From Poecilobothrus nobilitatus (lineage: Eukaryota; Arthropoda; Insecta; Diptera; Dolichopodidae): a DNA stretch of 64,000 nucleotides. The DNA lies in the NCBI GenBank assembly GCA_947095535.1, contig OX352773.1, forward strand, positions 106,406,185-106,470,184. The letters are read 5' to 3'. A program made the position numbers and the translations under genes. The number at the start of each line of letters is the position of its first letter. Positions within the stretch are counted from its first letter, which is position 1. The notes below the pieces were generated by a model that was given only the letters and a program-made list of their open reading frames with translations, ran no database searches and was not told the origin of the DNA. Positions 22,930-34,416 of the stretch are shown one piece after another.

Positions 22930-23895
22930 TGAAATATGTTATATCAATTATTCTGACAACTTTAGCGTTGTCTTCTTTTCTCACGAAAATCTTGCCATCC
23001 TTTACCCATGCATATTTAACTTTCTTTTCTCTTTTAAAATCCCCAGCTTTTTTGTAGAGATAATTATAATGTTTTGTTAATTTATCGTTTATAAAAACAT
23101 ATGAATCAGTCATGTTAGGTGTTAAATCTTTAATTAATGAGGATAGTTTAATTTGTTTATTTTTCTTTGCCAACATTACTTTTAATTTTATATTAAAATT
23201 TTTGAAAGTAATAATAATATTTTTTGGTTGTTTTGATTGTTTATTATATTTACTTTCCAAACTTATATCATCTATTTGTTCATCTCTAACATCTACATTC
23301 AGCAATTTAAAAACATTTTTGCTTACCTCTATTTTATCTGACATTTTTTCCGGTATTCCGCATATTTCTATTGTATTCCTAAACTTTTCTTGTTTTAATT
23401 TTTCGATATGGATACTATTTTTGTTTATCTTTGCAAGAAGAACTTCATTCTCATTAAGTAAATTTATATTTTCTTTTATTAATTCATCCACAGTATCATT
23501 TATTTTATTTAGTTTATCATTCAAATTTTTAAAACAAGAATCATGCTATTCCAATTTTTGAAGAATTTTATTCACCTTCTCTTCCAAGCTTAAGTTTTTA
23601 GATGTCAATATGTTTCTGCTCGTATCTCCACTAGGTGTGGAGGGTATATTTGATTTTACATTTGATTGTTGCTGTTTAAAGTTGATCGACGGTTCCTACG
23701 TTGGATTTTATAACTTTTGCAAAACCAAGATAACTCATCGTTTCCGACCAATTTCCTATAATCTTCAATACTCAATCCTACACATGAGATATGGAAGCAG
23801 TTTTTACAAATTCCATCACATATAATTCTATTTTCATTTTTTTTTTAATATTTTTTGCAAGAGCTGCAATTTTTAGTGTTTACTGTATTCGCCAT
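22913..23895 (-). pseudogene. LINE ORF1 with PHD-like zinc finger, coiled coil and baculovirus-FP-like domain
   Basis: Begins at ATG 23895 (MANTVNTKNCSSCKK). A Cys-rich finger follows, in another frame after an A-tract indel near 23850: ICDGICKNCFHISC then LSWFCK, the spacing of a PHD finger. A coiled-coil stretch follows (KLNKINDTVDELIKENINLL, near 23515-23450). The C-terminal part has the shape of the baculovirus FP (25K)-like domain common in insect LINE ORF1s: NTIEICGIPEK, then NIIITFKNFN, YAWVKDGKIFVRKED near the end. The last 203 codons (23524-22913) are open. It would coat the element RNA. There is also a stop near 23540. Confidence 0.75.
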
Positions 23896-23942
23896 TTTTA
23901 AATTTTAGTGTTTTAAATTTTAGTGTTTACTGTATTCGCCAT
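23871..23942. repeat. 25-bp direct repeat at the 5' end of the LINE
   Basis: TTTTAGTGTTTACTGTATTCGCCAT occurs at 23871-23895 and 23918-23942, 47 bases apart, straddling the ORF1 start codon. It may be the residue of a 5' truncation/rejoining event or a short tandem duplication. Confidence 0.85.
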
Positions 23943-23987
23943 ATCTTGTAACGACATATAAACAGTTTGTTATTGAAGAAATAACAA

Positions 23988-25652
23988 GTGCAAATTCTCG
24001 AACTAAAAAGAGAATTTTATTATTATTTGTTAAAAAAAAAATTTAGAAAAGCGTTGAAAATACAAGAGATAGAAGATATAATTGAAAATCAGTGGAATGA
24101 AGATCGAGATAGAAACATTTTTATTACTGCATTACCAACAAACAATGTTGATGTTCTTACAGATGAAGAATTTATTGATGATGGGCTTATGCCGATCAAC
24201 GATAATGTAAGCATTCTATTTTTCCACCAACTAACGTAATATATCTTGTAACGACATTTATCTTGTTTTTAGGAAAATGTAACAAAAGAAATAGCTAGTA
24301 CATTCGAATACACAACTGATAATTGTTTTCTTGATTTTGATGTAGATGTTGAACTTGAACGAGATGATATTGCAGAAGAAGATCAACCATCAACATCTAA
24401 AGCTTCTGAAACCAAACGCGGAATGCTCTATAAGCCATTAAGTGCCTTCGGTGAACCAAAATGGAGCCATAAAACAACTCGTAACAAACCATTTTTATAT
24501 GATAATACACCAACCGTTGAACCACCGATCAATATTGCACAAGAGTTGTTCAATAAATTAGAAAACAAGTCGCCATTAGAATTATTTGAACTATTTTTCG
24601 ATAAAGAAATTTTTGAATTAATTATCAATTAAACAAATAAATATGCTAAACGAAAGAATAGTGATGTTTGTTTAGACAGTATTTACTACAGATGGTTCCT
24701 TGGTATATTGATTTTATCAGGATATCACACGTTGCCATCTATCGATGATTACTGGTCAAAACAACCATCTCTGGGTATAGAAATTGTAAAGCAAAGTATG
24801 TCACGAAATAAATTTAAAACCATAAAAAGCTGTTTACATTTTTGTAATAATGATGAACTAGATAAGAACGATAAACTGGCAAAGCTAATGTATTATTTAG
24901 TTTGTGCCATATATAGGAAATTTAATCAATTTGGAGTGAGAAGCTTTCTATAGATGAACAAATGGTGCTTTATTGGTGCGGAGGCAGTCTTGTAAAATGT
25001 ACCTTAGAAATAAACCAATCCGTTTTGGTTATAAATTATGGTGCTTATGCTCTTCTGATGGATATTTATTTTCGTGCATTCCATATGCTGGCTCAAGTGA
25101 TGGACAGATATAATAGACAGATTGGTTTAGGTGTAGATGTTGTACTTCCACTACTTGAAAATGTCGAACAACCAAATCAACACAAAGTTTACTTTGACAA
25201 CTTTTTTTACTGCTTATTATTTGATGTGTTCAGTGAAAACATTTTCATGTCACGGGAACAACTCGAGTTAATTGAATAATGAATGCACCACCAAAAACAG
25301 ATAAACAATTACAGCGCGGTGATCATGATTATAAATTCGATACCAGGAACAAATTGTTATTCTGTCGATGGTCTGATAATAAAGAGGTCAAACGTTGGAA
25401 GAAAGAAAAGGAGGATTATGTCAATTATGATCAACCGTTACTTTTACATACTACAACTATGGCATGGGTATTATACTTGACAATGCCGTTGCAAATGATC
25501 GTATCAACATCAGATCTAAAAAGTGGTATTGGCCGTTGTGGATTTCTGTTTTGAGCTCAATAGTAAACGCCTGGAAGTTACACTATTTTATAGCAAAATA
25601 TAAAAATGAAAAACCTGTGCCACAAAAAAAATTTCGCATTTTTATATCTTAA
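23988..25652 (+). pseudogene. piggyBac-like transposase pseudogene with a 66-bp intron
   Basis: DDE transposase of the piggyBac family. Exon 1 (from about 23988) joins in frame, phase 0, to exon 2 at 24273. The intron 24207-24272 starts GTAAGC and ends TTTTTAG. Family motifs: SGYHTLPSIDDYWS (24715-24760), MSRNKFKTIKSCLHFCNND, IDEQM, VVLPLLEN, the catalytic-Asp motif YFDNFF near 25190-25210, then NIRSKKWYWPLW near the end. Lesions are few: one in-frame TAA at 24630, a frameshift near 24935 just before the LSIDEQM box, another near 25275 and one near 25460. It is therefore fairly young. The true start codon is uncertain. Confidence 0.85.
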
Positions 25653-25761
25653 AAGCTACTATTGTCACGTGAAGAAGAATCATCTCAAGACTCTCAAGAA
25701 GAATATCAAGCTTACAATTTACCAAAAGTATCAGGCACACACGTTGTTGTTTCACAAGTTT

Positions 25762-25990
25762 TAATAAAAGTATATATAATATAAATTAAAATTTTTGCTT
25801 TTTTTATGATTTTGTGGCTATCTATATTTACTATATTTCAATATTTATTAAGAATTTCCTTAATTGAAAAGATAAAATTTCTAAATAAAAATATAATTTT
25901 TCTTGAATAAAAAAATGCCAAATAGCGGCCAGTGTTCGATTTTTCAAACAGCACTTTTCCAGGTTCACGAACAAGCTAGCTCAAATCTGA
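25762..25990 (+). repeat. piggyBac 3' tail, first of three copies
   Basis: About 230 bp downstream of the transposase, from TTAATAAAAGTATATATAAT to AAGCTAGCTCAAATC. It recurs at 31085-31324 and 50837-51074 with about 93-95% identity, in both cases directly upstream of a Polinton PolB fragment. A palindromic motif (TGTTCGATTTTTCAAACA) lies at 25932-25949. Confidence 0.85.
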
Positions 25991-26089
25991 CAACGGATTT
26001 GAATTTTTTAGGCCCTTATTATCCTAAATCTTATAGCTTTATCAAAAATTAAGATATGTTTTTTTTGGGTTAAATCGAAAATGGGTTAA

Positions 26090-26740
26090 ATCCACTCACT
26101 TACTAAATTCAAGTCAAGAGACAATTTTGCAAACAGAAATTTTAGACCTAAAAAATAAGTTGCAAAGTATAATTCCTCATAAAAGACCAAGATGAGGAGT
26201 AATAAATGGTGTCGGAACAATGTCTAAATGGTTGTTCGGAACAATGGACGAACAAAATCGACAGAATATAGAAAACGTTTAGAAAATGTAGATCATAACA
26301 ACCATTTACTTATAACAAATTATAATGAACAAATCACAATTAATTAGCTATTTCACAAAACAATTAAGCAACTTAAGTGAATTATAGAAGGTAACAGAAA
26401 TATATTGTTAAATAAAAATAAATAATTTACAGAAATCGTTTTATGAATTGTATCTTAAAAAGTAAGTTTAAATATAATTTTTGTTGACAAAAATTAAGAA
26501 ATAAATTTAGCTTCAATTAGGTATGGAGTTGTATACCCTAATATTTTAACAGAAGAAGAAATAGTGAAATAAGAAATAGATTTTTATAAATTACAATACA
26601 TAAAATTAAGTTTAGCTCAATTCGAAAAATACTCATTATTATTTGCAATCAAAATTACAAAAAAAAATTAACAATTCAATTAGAAATTATCATTCCAGTT
26701 CCGAGTAAAGAATATAAACAAATCAATAATCCAAATGAAA
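26090..26740 (+). pseudogene. Errantivirus-type envelope (F-like fusion protein) remnant, copy A
   Basis: In broken plus-strand frames there is a basic cleavage-like site followed by a Gly-rich segment and SKWLFGTMDEQ (about 26205-26260). A polar heptad-like region (DHNNHLLITNYNEQITI, about 26285-26345) comes next, then ILTEEEI near 26540. This order is that of gypsy/errantivirus Env, related to baculovirus F proteins. Stops interrupt it, including one at the cleavage site. The surprise is its place: it lies upstream of protease/RT rather than downstream of integrase. No complete protein can be read from it. Confidence 0.65.
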
Positions 26741-26879
26741 TTATTTTTAAATATAACAATAAATGTATAAGTACGAAAAATTAAAAACATTAAATGAATT
26801 ATCTTTAAGTAAAAATTGTATTTTTAAAAATTATTGTGAACTTATTAAATAATAAATTAACCGAAATAATACAAATAGC

Positions 26880-27250
26880 CTCGGAAGAACTCCCCATTAT
26901 TATAGTAACAATTAAAAATAAAAAATTATAAGCCCTTATTGATACAGTTTCTAATTTTAGTATTATAGACGACAACATAGAAGGTTTTAAAAAAATAAAA
27001 ATAAAACCAATCTCTTTCTCAACAATAAATAGTAAAGATCAAATTAATTTTGAAATTCATACTGTAGCACCACTAAAATTTAATACTCCATCCAATGCAT
27101 TAATATGATGGAAAGTAAAAAAATTACCTAACCGAAAATATCAAATTATAAGAGGTGCAGATCTATTAAGAAGTTTAGACAGTGTAATAGATTTCGAACA
27201 AGGAATAATTAATTTAAATGGAGAAAATATAAAATTTATCAACGGTGTGT
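26880..27250 (+). pseudogene. Ty3/gypsy copy A: protease remnant
   Basis: Same protease start as copy 1 (ALIDT followed by VSNFSIID near 26935-26970), also with Val in place of the active-site Gly. It shares the in-frame TGA near 27105 and reaches a TAA at about 27248. It is joined to env-derived DNA on its left at about 26878, unlike copy 1. Confidence 0.6.
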
Positions 27251-27599
27251 AAAAATATTGAACCAATTCAATGAAATATGCACTTTAGAGTCATTAGATC
27301 CTAATTTAAACCTATTAAAATTGGATCACCTTAATTTAGAAGAAATCACAGAAGTAAAAAAGTTTGTGAAAAGATTCATAAACAATTAATTTAAATGGAC
27401 AAAATATAAAATTTTTCAACAAACCGTACGAATTCAATGAAATATGCACTTTAGAGACATTAGATCCTAATTTAAACCTAATAAAGTTAGATATCCTTAA
27501 TTTAGAAGAACTCTCAGAAGTAAAAAAGTTAGTAAAAAGATTCAAAATGAAGAGGATAAGTTAACTAAAACAACAGAAATTCAGCACGAAATAGTAACG

Positions 27600-29142
27600 A
27601 CAACAGAACAGTCAATTAATTCAAAGTTATATAGATATACGCCAAAGCACGAGTTAGAAAACAGATTAAGGAAATGGAAGAACAGGGAATTATTCGAAAG
27701 AGTAATTATTATAAAATTTAGGATCGTTATAGATTATAGACGACTGAACGACGTAACAGTGAACGATAAATTCCCATTAGATATTGAAGTGAACAGTGAA
27801 CGACAAATTCCCATTGTAGACTAACTAGGAAAAGCCGAATATTTTACAACATTGGATTTGGCAAAGGCTTATCCTCAAATTTTTATTAGGGAAGAAGACA
27901 GAAAAAAGACAGCTGTCGTGACACCTCATCGACTGTATGAATTTAATAGAATGCCCATTGGCTTAAAGAACGCACCAGCGATACTCTAAGGGTTAATGAA
28001 TGAAATATTGACAGAAAATATAAACAAGGTCTGTGTGGTATATCTAGATGTTATACTAATATTCAGTACCTCTCTCAAAGAACATATGAAAGCAATCTAT
28101 AACATTTTCAAAGTTTTAGAAGAAAACAATTTGAAAATTCAAATAAATAAATGTAATTTCATGAAAAAAGAGACTGAGTTCTTAGGGCACATATTAACAA
28201 AAGATAGTTTAAAGCCTAACCCCAATAAAATAAAAACAATAGAAAATTTAGAACTACCAAAAACTGATAAACAGATTTTAAGTTTCTTAGGAACGACAGG
28301 GTACTACAGTAAATTTGTGAATCACGAAATATTTGAAAAAAGGTACAATAATTAATACAATAACCCAAACTACATCGAAGGATTCGAAATATTAAAGTAT
28401 CTGATAACAAGCCATGCAGTAATAAAATATCCAAATTTTGAAAAACCATCGAACTATGCACTTGACGCTGTTTTGTCGCAGGAAGGACATCCTGTATGTT
28501 TTGCTTTGCGAACCTTAAATAGTCATAAACGTAATTATTCTGCTACAGATAAAGAATTCTTAGCAATTATGGGGTCAGTAAACTACTTTCGAGCTTACGG
28601 TAATAAATTTAAAATATTGACGGACCACCAATCATAAAATATTTGCATGTCAAATATAAGGGTAGGCGTATCACCTATGGTTGTTAAAATTAGGCGAATA
28701 TCAATTTGATATCGAGTATATCAAGGGAAAGGAAAATCATGTCGCAGATTTTCTTAGTAGAATAGAACATAAAGTAAATGAAGGAGAGGATGGTAAAAGC
28801 TTTGCACAATCTCGTGAAAATTTTAATATTGAAGATAATAACACAATGGCAACAGTTCATTCTGCAAGCGAAGAATTGTTGAATCATATTCCTATAAAAG
28901 AAGAAATTGTAAATAAGTATAAAACTCAAATAATTTTAACAAATAACAAAACAGTAGAATTAGAAACTCTTTTTGGAAGAAGAATCATAACTATAGCAGA
29001 ATATGATTTTAATAGATTAGACGAAATATTTAAAAAGTATCTTAATAAAGGTAAAATAGGAATCTTTTCAGAAATTTCAGACACAAAATTTATTCATTTA
29101 TTTAGATTAATGCAAACCAATTACAATGTAAAAAATATATAA
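27600..29142 (+). pseudogene. Ty3/gypsy copy A: RT-RNase H pseudogene
   Basis: RT blocks as in copy 1 but more damaged. The catalytic box reads VVYLDVILIF near 28035-28065, so the second Asp of YLDD is Val. An in-frame stop precedes it (TAA near 27987). The RT frame at 27996-28355 ends after a roughly 40-bp deletion near 28320. RNase H has lost the TDAS start (deleted near 28445), keeps LDAVLSQEGHPVCFALRTL and NYSATDKEFL, and the linker KGKENHVADFLSRIE is open from 28681 to 29142. It cannot be functional. Confidence 0.85.
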
Positions 29143-29333
29143 AACAAAAGTTTAAATATTGTAATAATATATAAATTAACACAGTTTGATATTTTAAATA
29201 TAAATCAAAATTAACGTTATTTAATAATTTAAAATAATTCAAAAATTAGCTATATTATTCCACAAAAATTCGACATAATTTATAATGAAAAAGTTAAAAA
29301 TTAAATATATAGTAATAAAAAGCTATTATACTA

Positions 29334-29840
29334 ATGGGCTCATTTTTCCCCATAATTTGTTCGATGAAAAGGCACATAAAAAAAGTTTTCATTACGAAAG
29401 CGATTACTAGCATTAGTATGATTAATAACTATATTTTTTATAAACGTGGAATCAATACCTTCAATTATAATTTGAAAAATAAACACAATATCAGCAACTA
29501 CCCTTCTAGAATGATATAGCTTAAGTTTATTAACTTAAGTCTATCAAGATATGGAGGTAAATTAAGTGGATCAGACCAATTCAAATTTCGAAAAGCGAAT
29601 CTTAGAAAATTACGAGTTGATCCAATCGGTTGTGAAAATAAAGTCTAAATTTGTTGAAGACCCCAGGCACAGAAACAACCCTACAAAGTTTGGGCAACAT
29701 CTGTATTAACATTAACAGTCACCATAAAATGTTCTTCATTGTCAGAAACCCAATTCAACTGCGGAAGGTTAAAATCACCACAAATTAATAATTGATCGGA
29801 CATAGGCGTAAACATCCGCAGCTATACAGAAGTTTTGATA
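29334..29840 (-). pseudogene. Nested LINE, copy A, internally deleted
   Basis: Only the two ends of the nested LINE remain. The 3' coding part is at 29334-29607 and the endonuclease end at about 29608-29840. The joint at about 29607 (CGAATCTTAGAAAATTACGAGTTGATCC) removes the segment that in copy 1 spans about 9462-11069, including all RT motifs. Confidence 0.8.
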
Positions 29841-29999
29841 TGAATCAATAGTTGAGTTAGGATTGTGTTAATATAACATTGTTAATATAACATGATTCAA
29901 ATTATAATGCAATAAAATTTATAAAATGCTCATTCAGAGCACGAGAAATAAAAACTAAAGTCGAAACGGTTAAACAAATATCTCTATACCATTATAAGA

Positions 30000-30533
30000 G
30001 AAAGTTTTCATTGCGGCATTCAGGAAACATATAATCAAATTAAGTTCAAAATATATAACCCCAAGTTACTAGAGTTAATTCAGATTGTAATTAATCAATG
30101 TGAAGTTTGTCAAACTATCAAGTATGACAGAAGTCCTATAAGACTCAAATTTGAAATTAGTGAAACTCCATCAGATAAATGATATAATTCACATTGACAC
30201 TTACGTTATTATGAAACATATCTTCTTAACAATTATAGACAAGTTCTCTAAGTTTGGTACGGTATATCATCTTAGAGACAGAACTCAAGTTACTATCATA
30301 GAAAAATTTGAACAATATTTCTCGCAAGTACGGAAATCGAAGAAAATTGTGGCTGATAATGAGTTTTAGGCAATCCAAATTAAAGAATTTCTGATAGAAA
30401 AAGGAATAAGTCTACATCTGACAAAACCAAACAGTCATACTGGTAATGCAGATATAGAAAGATTTCACAATACCATCGCGGAAAAATTCAGAATACTACG
30501 GGTAAATAAAACCAATTTCTCGGTACAACCATA
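30000..30533 (+). pseudogene. Ty3/gypsy copy A: integrase pseudogene
   Basis: The core is open at 30151-30369, with HIDTYV and ADNEF, then TAG directly after ADNEF (copy 1 has AAG). The Glu-containing motif (DIERFHNT) is still readable beyond it to about 30533, in the same frame. It ends at the same VQP-stop as copy 1. Confidence 0.82.
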
Positions 30534-30929
30534 AAGAAATCATATACATAGAGAATTCACGTAGAAGAAGAAATCGTAGTCAATTTCATTGATTTGAAAT
30601 TGTTGGATAAAATTAAAAACACGTATTTTCAATTTGGAATTGAGAAGAGAACTAAAAAATTTTTATTCAATGTACAGTATATTATTTAGTAATGTTATAA
30701 AGAAATGTCATTCAGTTTAATGTACAGTAGTGGAAATAAGTAGTTATATAATTTAATATTGATTTGAAAGTCTCCAATACTATCCCTCAAATCTATATTA
30801 CAATTAAATAAAAAAAAAAAAAATTAAATAACAATAATAATTTATAGATTACGAATTTTATGAGATACCTAACATATAGGTTAGTTTTAAATGTTTAATT
30901 TTCGATAAATGTTTAGTAAATTTAGTACC

Positions 30930-31045
30930 TATTAACAAATTTACGAAGCCCAACTCTTTCACCAAGCTCCTCAAATAAACAGTTTCTTTTGAAACACTTG
31001 ATAGTGCCATATATTCTGTTTCTGTGCTTGACAAGGCGACAATTT
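30930..31045 (-). pseudogene. copia RNase H scrap, copy A
   Basis: About 115 bp homologous to 12560-12665 of the copia remnant (AACAAATTTACGAAGC through GTGCTTGACAAGGCGAC). It ends abruptly where the piggyBac tail begins. Confidence 0.75.
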
Positions 31046-31084
31046 TTTTAGAAATTGATTATTTTACTTCATTTTGTATTTTTT

Positions 31085-31324
31085 TTAAATTTTTAATAAA
31101 CGTATATATAATATAAATTAAAATTGTTGCTTTTTTTTTATGATTTTGTGGCTTTCTATATTTACTATATTTCAATGTTTATTAAGAATTTCCTTAATTG
31201 AAAAGATAAAATCTCTAAATAAAAATATAATTTTTCTTGAATAAAAAAAAATGCTAAAAGCGGCAAGTGTTCGTTTTTTTGAACAGCACTTTTCCAGGCT
31301 CACGAACAAACTAGCTCAAATCAA
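31085..31324 (+). repeat. piggyBac 3' tail, copy in block A
   Basis: Matches 25762-25990 and joins copia DNA on the left to PolB on the right. Contains the palindromic motif GTGTTCGTTTTTTTGAACAG. Confidence 0.82.
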
Positions 31325-33481
31325 AAGCTTCTAATTTATCGATTAATTTGAAAAAAGGTTATTTTCAACATCTATTTAATAAATTGGAAAATGAAAATTA
31401 GATTGGCTCACTTCCAGCAATTAAGTACTATAACTCTAATACAATGAAAGCAGATGAGCGTAATGAATTTTTAATGTGGTATGAACAAAATAGATACTCA
31501 GAATTTAATATGGAGAAAGAGTACTGTAAAAATGATGTTGAAATTCTAACAAAAGCATGTCTGATTTTCAGAAATTTTTTTTTAGAAGAATGTAATGTGG
31601 AACCGTTTTTAGAAGCAACAACAATAGCTTCCGCCTGTAATCATGTATATAGAAGAAACTAAAAATCGAATACTATAGGTATTATACCCAGAACAGGGTA
31701 TAGGATGGTAGGCAATCAGTCAAAAATTGACATGCAATGGCTTATTTGGGAAAAAGATTTGAGAAAAATTGATTTGAAATGTTCATTTAATGGAAAAGAA
31801 AAACAAATTGGAAATGTTAAGGTCGATGGATTTTGCGAAGAGACTAACGACATTTTTAAATTCTACGGTTGCTATTATCATGGACATCCAAAATGTTTAA
31901 CAAACCAGAGGGATATACCATTACATTCTAACTCTGGCGATACTTTGAATCTACGATATGAAAAAACATTAATGAGATCAGAGTTTATAAAATCATGTAG
32001 ATATAAAGTTATTGAGATGTGGCAATGTGAATTCCGGGAGCTAATAAGACCCAATGAAAATATAAGATATTTAAATCATTCATTAATTAATTTAGTTCCT
32101 TTAAATCCTCGTGATGCATTTTATAGCGGAAGAACGGAAAATACTTACACATATTATAAATGTAAACAAGGAGAAAAAATTAAATACATAGATGTATGTT
32201 CCTTATACCTATATGTTTGCAAACGAGGGAAATTTCTCATAAACCATCCTACGATTTATGTTGGAGAAAATACCTGCTCCAAGTTAAACAGAATGACTAT
32301 TGACGGTATTATTAAATGTAAAATCTTACCACCAACAAATCGAATACACCCCGTGTTACCTGTCAAAGAAAATAATAAATTGATGAATTCTAACTATGTA
32401 ACACTTGTAGTGAACAAAAATATCAAGGCAAATACTGTGAATATCAGACGATGAAAGAGCATTAGTAGAAACTTGGGTAATTGATGAAATTAAAAAAGCA
32501 ATTGAAAAAGGGTATAAACTTTTAAATATTTATGAAGTTTGGGAATACGAAACAGTAAAATATGACAATTGCAATGATATTGATGGTTTATTGACTAAAA
32601 TGATGAACAAATTTATAAAGATTAAACAAGAAGCTTTTGGGTGGCCAATAAAATGTCAAACTCAAAAAGAAAAGGAAGAATATATTGATAGTTTTTTTTT
32701 TGAAAAGAAAGAAATTAAATTAGAATACGATAAAGTAGTTAATAACCCTGGTTTAAGATCTTTTGCTAAGATTATTTTAAACTCATTCTGAGGAAAATTT
32801 GGGCAAAGAGAAAATCAACAACAAACCACCATTATAAATCAACCTTTTAAACTTTACCAGTTAATAACAAACCCCTCTGTAGAAGAATGTCACATATTTC
32901 CAGTAAATGAAGAAAACATAGTGATTAGCTGGAAATATAAAAAAGAAGCAGAAACTTCTTTATCTACTGTCAACGTAAGTATCGCTGCTTATACAACAAC
33001 ACATGCTCGTCTTCAACTTTACAGTTATGTAGAGAATCGATTCAGTGTTGTATATTAGGTGAAATAGGTGAATTTATAGGAGACATGAGTGATGAATTAG
33101 AATGTTATGGTATAGGAAGTTATATTACAGAATTTGTAAGTGGTGGTTCCAAGAACTACGCTTACAAAATTTACTGTACAAAAGATAATACAGAAAAAAT
33201 TGTTTGTAAAGTTAAAGGAAGTTGTTTGTAAAGTTAAAGGAAGGAAGTTATGAAGCTTTTCTAAAAATTAATTTTAAGAGCATAAAGGAAGCAGTTTTAA
33301 ATTCATTGAATAGTGCAGACACATACGTCGTTTCAAAAAATATCCGTCGAAATAAAAATCATGATGTACTTACGATTACCGAAATAAAAAAATATCATCC
33401 AAAATCGGAAAAACGAAAATTTAATGAAGATGGTAGTTCTATACCGTATGGATATAACAAAAAAAAAGCACGTGTTGATTA
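31325..33481 (+). pseudogene. Polinton protein-primed DNA polymerase B, 3' part, copy A
   Basis: Starts inside the exonuclease domain: YCKNDVEIL (Exo III) near 31521-31550. Palm motif A is DVCSLYLYV near 32195-32215, where the usual SLYP has Leu for Pro. Motif B NSF-stop-GKFGQ has TGA (32789-32791) in place of the usual Trp. Motif C, normally DTDS, is deleted at about 33040 (AGAATCGATTCAGTG junction). The C-terminal domain is open from 33222 (LKINFKSIKEAVLNS to PYGYNKKKARVD). A 20-bp local duplication sits at 33205-33240. PolB would copy Polinton DNA from a protein primer; this copy cannot. Confidence 0.88.
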
Positions 33482-33576
33482 GTAAATCAAAATCGTATTC
33501 ATTCAAATTTGTACATTTTTATTTGTGTCTATTGTAAAAATATTTGTTTGTAAATATATTAATTTAAAATTTTTAA

Positions 33577-34200
33577 TTTTTTTTTTCTTCAAAGTTTTCA
33601 TTACCATAAATTAAGTAACTTTGAATTAATTAAAACTCTTTTATATTTTTTTATTTTTATTTTATTTTTTTGGAACTTTAATATAATTTATAAACCATTT
33701 AACATTTATAAACAACCATACTATAATTTTGGTAATATTTTTTTGCAATTGAATACTTTTATACTTCATAAATTTTTATCTTACTTTTATAATTTATTAA
33801 TATTTACAGCAACTCTATTAACAATTAAGATTAAATCTAATAAGTTTTTTAAATTTTACATTAACTTAATCTACACTAAGAACTTTTTATATTTAATATT
33901 TTTTCTTTTTGAATTTAACATTATTTTTAAACTATTTAGTATTTATAAACAAGCATACTTTAATTTTAACAATATTTTTTTGCAATTTAATAATTTTACA
34001 CTACATACATTTTTTTCTTACTTTTATAACTTATTAATATTTACAACAGATCTCTTCACAATTAAGATTAAATCTAATAAGTTTCTTAAATTTTGCTCTA
34101 ACTTAACCTACACCATGTGTTTTTCACATTTAATTTTTTCTCCTTTTGTTACAACTAATTATCGCGTTTTTCTTTTTATTATAATTGATTTTCACGTTTT
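33577..34200 (+). repeat. Tandem 5' monomers of about 237 bp (promoter-type repeats)
   Basis: ATTTATAAACAA-CATACT occurs at 33704 and 33941; ACAATTAAGATTAAATCTAATAAGTTT occurs at 33821 and 34058. Both spacings are 237 bp. The first unit is partial and the third fades near 34200, about 2.6 units in all. Such arrays in other LINEs carry the internal promoter; that role here is inference. Confidence 0.85.
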
Positions 34201-34416
34201 ACTACAAAATATTATTGTTACTTCTTATAAATTAAATCGGAAATGACACTTAAAAGTCAAACTTCCATTCGAGTGTCGAACTACTTTTTTTTTTAATAAT
34301 TAAGCTCGACCCAATAAATTTCGATCAACCAACTCAATACTCGATATCGATTTCACTCGATTTCAAATTCAACTCAATAAATTTTGAGTTTTATTATTGT
34401 TTCAAAAGCATTTATA

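Noticed and set aside
23112..23561. 149-codon plus-strand Phe/Ser-rich frame
   Set aside because: Antisense of the LINE ORF1 coiled-coil and FP-like region.
33743..34246. 167-codon hydrophobic Phe/Leu-rich frame with an apparent internal repeat
   Set aside because: It is the translation of the 237-bp AT-rich tandem monomers in the LINE 5' region; no start context or family resemblance.
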